NCBI GenBank assembly: GCA_036406615.1
Contig: DASXAQ010000106.1
Coordinates: 1-52,718, forward strand
DNA length: 52,718 nt
Direction of reading: 5' to 3'
Source of the DNA: DASXAQ01 sp036406615
GTDB taxonomy: Bacteria; Actinomycetota; UBA4738
Shown: in pieces, positions 49,600 through 52,718 of the stretch
Layout: each line of letters begins with the position of its first letter
How positions within the stretch are numbered: position 1 is the stretch's first letter
Notes under the pieces: model-generated
What the model saw: the letters and a program-made list of their open reading frames with translations, nothing else
The model's database searches: none
What the model was told of the DNA's origin: nothing
Program-made: the position numbers and the translations under genes

Positions 49600-50853
49600 G
49601 TGTTCGTCGATCAGGTACGGATCCAGGTGCACGCCGGGCGGGGAGGCGCCGGCAGCGCCCACCTGGCCAGCGAGCCGTTCAAGCCCCGGGCCGGCCCGGA
49701 CGGCGGGGACGGCGGCCGCGGGGGCGACGTGATCCTGCGCGTGGACCGGTCGGTGTTCGACCTGTCCGTGTTCGCGGATCGTCCCCACCTGCGCGCCGGG
49801 AACGGAAGTGCGGGCGCGCGCAACCGGCGAACGGGCGCCGACGGCGCCGACCTCGTCCTGCCCGTGCCCGACGGCACGGTCGTCTCGGACGAGCGCGGGC
49901 CGGTGGCCGACCTGGTGGGCGAGGGGGCGACCGCGGTGGTCGCCGCCGGCGGCCGCGGCGGCCGCGGCAGCGCATCGCTCGCGACCGCGCGCAACCGGGC
50001 CCCGCGCTCGGCGGAGCCCGGCGAGGCGGGGGAGGAGCACCGGCTGGAGCTCGAGCTTCGGCTGGTGGCCGACGTCGGGCTCGTCGGACTGCCGAACGCC
50101 GGCAAGTCGACGCTGCTGTCGCGCCTGACCTCTGCTCGGCCGAAGATCGCCGACTACCCCTTCACGACGCTGTCCCCGAACCTCGGGGTCGCCGACGAGG
50201 CGGGCAGCCGGATCGTCGTCGCCGACGTGCCCGGCCTGATCGAGGGCGCGCACGAGGGGCGCGGGCTCGGACTCACGTTCCTTCGTCACGTGTCCCGCTG
50301 TCGCGTCCTCGTGTACGTCGTGGACCTGACGAGCGACCCTTCAGCCGACCTGCGCACGGCGCGCGCCGAGGTCGAGACGTTCGATCCGTCGCTCGCGGCC
50401 AGGCCTTCGATCACCGTGGGGACGAAGGCCGACCTGCTCACGTCGCCACCCACCGACGCGCCGGTCGACGTCGTCGTGTCCGGGGTGACCGGCGAGGGTT
50501 TGGATGCGCTTGGCAACCGACTGTCGGCCGCCGTCCAACGGGCACTGGCCGACGAGCCGCCCGCCGCCCCGGTCGTGGTATTGCGGCCGGGTCGCGATCC
50601 GTTCACCGTCACGCGGGAGGGCTCGCGCTACCGCGTGAGCGGCCGCGGCGTGGAGCGGTGGGTGGCCGAGGTCGACATGGACGACGATCGCGAGGTGGCG
50701 GCGCTGCAGCGCCGGCTGGCGAAGGCCGGCGTCGAGCGGCGGCTCGCTCAGGTGGGCGCGCGCCGCGGCGACGAGGTGGTGATCGGCGCGACGGCGTTCG
50801 AGTTCCTCCCAGAGGAGGAGCCGCCGGACGCGACGAAGGAGGAGGGGGGATGA
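49600..50853 (+). CDS. obg: GTPase Obg (CgtA)
   Basis: 417 residues from GTG 49600. The Gly-rich Obg domain (FVDQVRIQVHAGRGGAGS, GPDGGDGGRGGDVILRVD) is followed by the G domain: G1 GLPNAGKSTLL, G2 YPFTTLSPNLG, G3 ADVPGLIEGAHEGRGLG. The C-terminal OCT domain (RVSGRGVERWVAEVDMDDDREVAALQRRL) closes the protein. G4 reads TVGTKADL, with Thr in place of the usual Asn of NKxD. It assists 50S assembly and stress response. GATAAT lies 7 bases before the GTG, a leaderless pattern. The stop overlaps the next gene in ATGA. Confidence 0.96.
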   Translation: MFVDQVRIQVHAGRGGAGSAHLASEPFKPRAGPDGGDGGRGGDVILRVDRSVFDLSVFADRPHLRAGNGSAGARNRRTGADGADLVLPVPDGTVVSDERGPVADLVGEGATAVVAAGGRGGRGSASLATARNRAPRSAEPGEAGEEHRLELELRLVADVGLVGLPNAGKSTLLSRLTSARPKIADYPFTTLSPNLGVADEAGSRIVVADVPGLIEGAHEGRGLGLTFLRHVSRCRVLVYVVDLTSDPSADLRTARAEVETFDPSLAARPSITVGTKADLLTSPPTDAPVDVVVSGVTGEGLDALGNRLSAAVQRALADEPPAAPVVVLRPGRDPFTVTREGSRYRVSGRGVERWVAEVDMDDDREVAALQRRLAKAGVERRLAQVGARRGDEVVIGATAFEFLPEEEPPDATKEEGG

Positions 50854-51302
50854 GCGAACCGTCGAAGGCCGAGCTGGTCGCGGCCGAGGACTCCGGATGG
50901 GCGGAGATGAACGCGCTGGTCGAGTCGCTGTCGCCGGCTCAGGCGCAGGAGCCCGGGTACTACGAGCTGTGGTCCGTGAAGGACATGGTCGGCCACATCG
51001 CGTGCTGGATGTCCGAGGCGGTCGACATGCTGGAGCGGATCCGGGTCGGGACGTATGACCCGTCGCCGCGGGACGTCGACGAGCTGAACGCGAGCTTCTA
51101 CGAGGCCATGAAGGACCTCTCGCTCGGCGACGTTCGTTCGGAGTGTTTCGCCGCCCGCAACCGCATGCTGTCCGAGTGGGACCTGCTGCCGGAGGTCACG
51201 CCCGACGCGGTGGAATGGTTCGTCGAGTCCGGCGCCGAGCACTACGCCGAACACACGCCGCGTCTGCGCGAGTGGGTCGGGAACCTCCGAGGCGACGGCT
51301 GA
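50850..51302 (+). CDS. DinB-like four-helix metal-binding protein
   Basis: 150 residues from ATG 50850, behind GGAGGGGGG and overlapping the obg stop. The pattern fits the DinB/YfiT/maleylpyruvate-isomerase-N superfamily: an early ELWSVKDMVGHIACWMSEAVDML with a metal-type His, and a late EHYAEHTPRLREWVGNL with two more. Members are often thiol-dependent transferases using mycothiol or bacillithiol, but the substrate here is unknown. Coupling to obg is probably a matter of shared expression rather than function. Confidence 0.75.
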   Translation: MSEPSKAELVAAEDSGWAEMNALVESLSPAQAQEPGYYELWSVKDMVGHIACWMSEAVDMLERIRVGTYDPSPRDVDELNASFYEAMKDLSLGDVRSECFAARNRMLSEWDLLPEVTPDAVEWFVESGAEHYAEHTPRLREWVGNLRGDG

Positions 51303-51338
51303 TCGGGCGCGCCGGGGTGAGGCGGCTACAATCCGCGC

Positions 51339-51944
51339 GTGGGCACGCCCAAGCGCCTGGGGGTCATGGGCGGGACGTTCGACCCGATCCACCATGGACA
51401 CCTGGTCACCGCCGAGGAGGCGCTGTGGCAGTTCGAGCTGGACGAGGTCGTCTTCGTCCCGACCGGCCAGCCGTGGATGAAGGACGATCGCAACGTGTCG
51501 CCGGCGGAGGACCGGTACCTGATGACGGTCATCGCCACGTCGAGCAATCCCCGTTTCTCCGTGTCGCGGATCGAGGTCGAACGCGACGGCCCGACGTACA
51601 CGGTGGACACGCTGGAGGAGCTGCGCGCCGTCCAGCCGGGGGTCGAGCTCTACTTCGTCACGGGAGCCGACGCGATGCTGGAGATCTTCCAGTGGAAGGA
51701 CCCGGAGGACGTGCTGTCGCGGGCGCACTTCATCGCGGCGACCCGGCCGGGTTACGACCTGGCCAGGCTCGACGCGCAGGGCGGGACGCGGAACTCGCGC
51801 GTCACGGTGATGCACATCCCGGCGCTCGCGATCTCTTCGACCGATATCCGTCGCCGCGTCCGCGAGCGCGAGCCCATCCGGTACCTGGTCCCGGAGGGCG
51901 TGCAAACGTACATCGAGAAGGCGGCTCTGTACCGGGGCGAGTAG
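51339..51944 (+). CDS. nadD: Nicotinate-nucleotide adenylyltransferase
   Basis: 201 residues. The nucleotidyltransferase motifs GVMGGTFDPIHHGHLVTAEEA (HxGH) and ISSTDIRRRV are intact, with FVPTGQPWMK between them. It adenylates nicotinate mononucleotide in NAD synthesis. The start is GTG 51339, six bases after TACAAT (51327-51332), with no Shine-Dalgarno: a textbook leaderless arrangement. Confidence 0.95.
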   Translation: MGTPKRLGVMGGTFDPIHHGHLVTAEEALWQFELDEVVFVPTGQPWMKDDRNVSPAEDRYLMTVIATSSNPRFSVSRIEVERDGPTYTVDTLEELRAVQPGVELYFVTGADAMLEIFQWKDPEDVLSRAHFIAATRPGYDLARLDAQGGTRNSRVTVMHIPALAISSTDIRRRVREREPIRYLVPEGVQTYIEKAALYRGE

Positions 51945-51954
51945 GCTGGAGCCG

Positions 51955-52329
51955 GTGACGGAACCCATCGAGCTCGCCTGCCTGGCCGCGCGCACCGCGG
52001 CGTCGAAGCAGGCCGAAGCGGTGACGGTGCTCGACGTCCGCGACCTGATCGGGATCACCGACTTCTTCGTCATCGCGTCCGGGACCAGCGAGCGCCAGGT
52101 CACGACCATCGCGGAGGAGATCGCGAAGGCGCTCAAGCCCCTCGGCGGGCGCACGGTGCGCCGCGAGGGCGAGACCGGCGCGCGGTGGGTGTTGCTGGAC
52201 TTCGTCGACCTGGTCGTGCACGTCTTCCACGAGGAGGAGCGCGAGTACTACCGCCTGGACAACCTGTGGGCGGACGCGCCGGTCGTGGATTGGGAGGCCG
52301 CGGACGCGGCCACCGCTGGGCCGGCCTGA
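51955..52329 (+). CDS. rsfS: Ribosomal silencing factor RsfS
   Basis: 124 residues. DVRDLIGITDFFVIASGTSERQVTTIAEEI and DLVVHVFHEEEREYYRLDNLWAD are the conserved core of RsfS, which binds L14 and blocks subunit joining when nutrients run low. The start is GTG 51955, with TAGGCT 7 bases upstream overlapping the nadD stop. A hairpin GCGAGC-GAGG-GCTCGC (52348-52363) follows the gene. Confidence 0.95.
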   Translation: MTEPIELACLAARTAASKQAEAVTVLDVRDLIGITDFFVIASGTSERQVTTIAEEIAKALKPLGGRTVRREGETGARWVLLDFVDLVVHVFHEEEREYYRLDNLWADAPVVDWEAADAATAGPA

Positions 52330-52347
52330 GCTTGGCCGAGCTCCCGG

Positions 52348-52363
52348 GCGAGCGAGGGCTCGC
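52348..52363 (+). terminator. Hairpin between rsfS and tRNA-Ala
   Basis: GCGAGC, loop GAGG, GCTCGC; a perfect six-pair stem just after rsfS and just before the tRNA -10 box. There is no T-run, so termination is uncertain. Confidence 0.35.
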
Positions 52364-52366
52364 TGC

Positions 52367-52372
52367 TAGAAT
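52367..52372 (+). promoter_or_regulatory. -10 box of the tRNA-Ala gene
   Basis: TAGAAT, 11 bases before the mature 5' end of the tRNA. No matching -35 is evident. Confidence 0.45.
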
Positions 52373-52383
52373 CCCGTGATCCA

Positions 52384-52456
52384 GGGCCTGTAGCTCAGTT
52401 GGTAGAGCGCTTGCTCGGCAGGCAAGAGGTCGTCGGTTCGAATCCGATCAGGTCCA
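52384..52456 (+). tRNA. tRNA-Ala (anticodon GGC)
   Basis: All four stems pair: acceptor GGGCCTG/CAGGTCC, D stem GCTC/GAGC, anticodon stem CTTGC/GCAAG, T arm with GGTTCGAATCC. The loop TCGGCAG places anticodon GGC at 52417-52419. The acceptor stem carries the G3:U70 pair, the main identity mark for alanyl-tRNA synthetase, and the discriminator is A. CCA is not encoded. Position 33 is C (52416) instead of the almost invariant U. Confidence 0.95.
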
Positions 52457-52676
52457 CTGCGTGGACCCCGGGCCGTCTCCAAGGTGGCCGGGCCGTCTCT
52501 GGGTCGGCCCGTTGCGGGGGAAGCATCGAGCGACCCGTCACGAACGCGTCCGTCAGGTCCACCAGCTTTGCGTGGCTGGGGCGAGCCTGAACACGGAGCA
52601 TCTCGAACCTCGTTTGACCGGTGGGCGGATGGGTACAGGCTCGGCGTCGTGCCCTCTGACGAAGGAGAACGAGGCC
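52457..52676. other. Gene-free interval after the tRNA
   Basis: 220 bases with no convincing frame. A 12-base direct repeat CCGGGCCGTCTC occurs at 52468-52479 and 52488-52499. GGGCCG (52490-52495) can pair with CGGCCC (52505-52510) as a possible end of the tRNA transcript. TTGACC at 52614-52619 may be a -35 element for the next gene, but no clear -10 follows at the right distance. Confidence 0.5.
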
Positions 52677-52718
52677 ATGGATCCGATGAAGCTGCTGAAG
52701 GACGACCACGACAAGGTC
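52677..52718 (+). CDS. Start of a probable hemerythrin (HHE) domain protein, cut by window edge
   Basis: AAGGAG lies 11 bases before ATG 52677 and the frame opens MDPMKLLKDDHDKV, which is how bacterial HHE-domain proteins often begin (xxLLxxDHxxV, the His being the first iron ligand). Only 14 codons are visible, so the assignment is tentative. Confidence 0.5.
   Translation, partial: MDPMKLLKDDHDKV

Noticed and set aside
52384..52456. tRNA as an integration site for a mobile element
   Set aside because: No integrase and no repeated tRNA 3' end are visible in the window.
52468..52499. CRISPR-like array after the tRNA
   Set aside because: Only two 12-base copies; no further repeats and no cas genes.
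52399..52590. Open frame across the tRNA
   Set aside because: It is the tRNA sequence read as protein; the VGSNPIRS string is the usual translated T arm.

Overview
The window reads as chromosome from a very GC-rich bacterium, most likely a deep-branching member of the Actinomycetota. The evidence is the gene order tig-clpP-clpX, valS-folC-ndk, mreBCD-mrdA-rodA, rne-rplU-rpmA-obg-nadD-rsfS, which is the classic actinobacterial order known from Streptomyces. A DUF222/HNH (13E12-type) gene and many apparently leaderless genes (a TANNNT box 6-10 nt before the start codon and no Shine-Dalgarno) agree with this. Only one clpP is present. The class cannot be fixed from the sequence.

Region 1 (1-4760) is mixed: the end of a short-chain dehydrogenase, a divergent QueA-family protein, a SufR-like Fe-S regulator, a zinc alcohol dehydrogenase translationally coupled to an LsrF-like class I aldolase, and a proline-rich membrane protein. 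Region 2 (4810-21109) is a large sugar/glycan utilisation locus. It holds a beta-hydroxyacid dehydrogenase, a CUT1 ABC importer (lipoprotein binding protein and two permeases), a ROK regulator, GH9 and GH38 glycosidases, a P1 (DmpA-type) peptidase, a GH4 glycosidase, a SIS sugar-phosphate isomerase/deaminase, a CE4 deacetylase, a BadF-type amino-sugar kinase and the MsmX/UgpC-type ATPase that the importer otherwise lacks. Two nearly identical palindromes (10355-10373 and 17092-17110) at its two divergent promoters tie it together as one probable ROK regulon. I infer import and dismantling of an amino-sugar- and mannose-containing oligosaccharide.

Region 3 (21163-24523) is tig-clpP-clpX. Region 4 (24545-27883) is a three-gene cassette on the minus strand: a small YLDPGTGS membrane protein, a two-domain methyltransferase and a membrane sulfatase-fold protein. 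Region 5 (27884-29560) is a scar zone with a fragment of a DNA glycosylase gene, a decayed copy of the clpX 3' end, and a frameshifted DUF222/HNH gene, lying beside the intact glycosylase gene. Region 6 (30245-45174) holds valS-folC-ndk, then a complete fatty-acid synthase operon (fabD, a barrel-sandwich protein, fabH, fabG, acpP, fabF) on the minus strand, then the cell-elongation operon mreBCD-mrdA-rodA. Region 7 (45179-52718) holds RNase E/G with its own promoter and a structured leader, then rplU, a thioredoxin-fold membrane protein, rpmA, an antisense PH-like gene, obg, a DinB-like protein, nadD, rsfS, a tRNA-Ala(GGC) with C at position 33, and the start of a probable hemerythrin-domain gene.

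A recurring theme is unusual translation initiation. Both ABC permeases appear to start at ATA behind near-identical Shine-Dalgarno sequences, and folC appears to start at CTG in a CTGA overlap. The methyltransferase may do the same, and fabF starts at TTG in a TTGA overlap. Two very short ORFs bridge or precede genes. No CRISPR array, intact insertion sequence or replication origin was seen.
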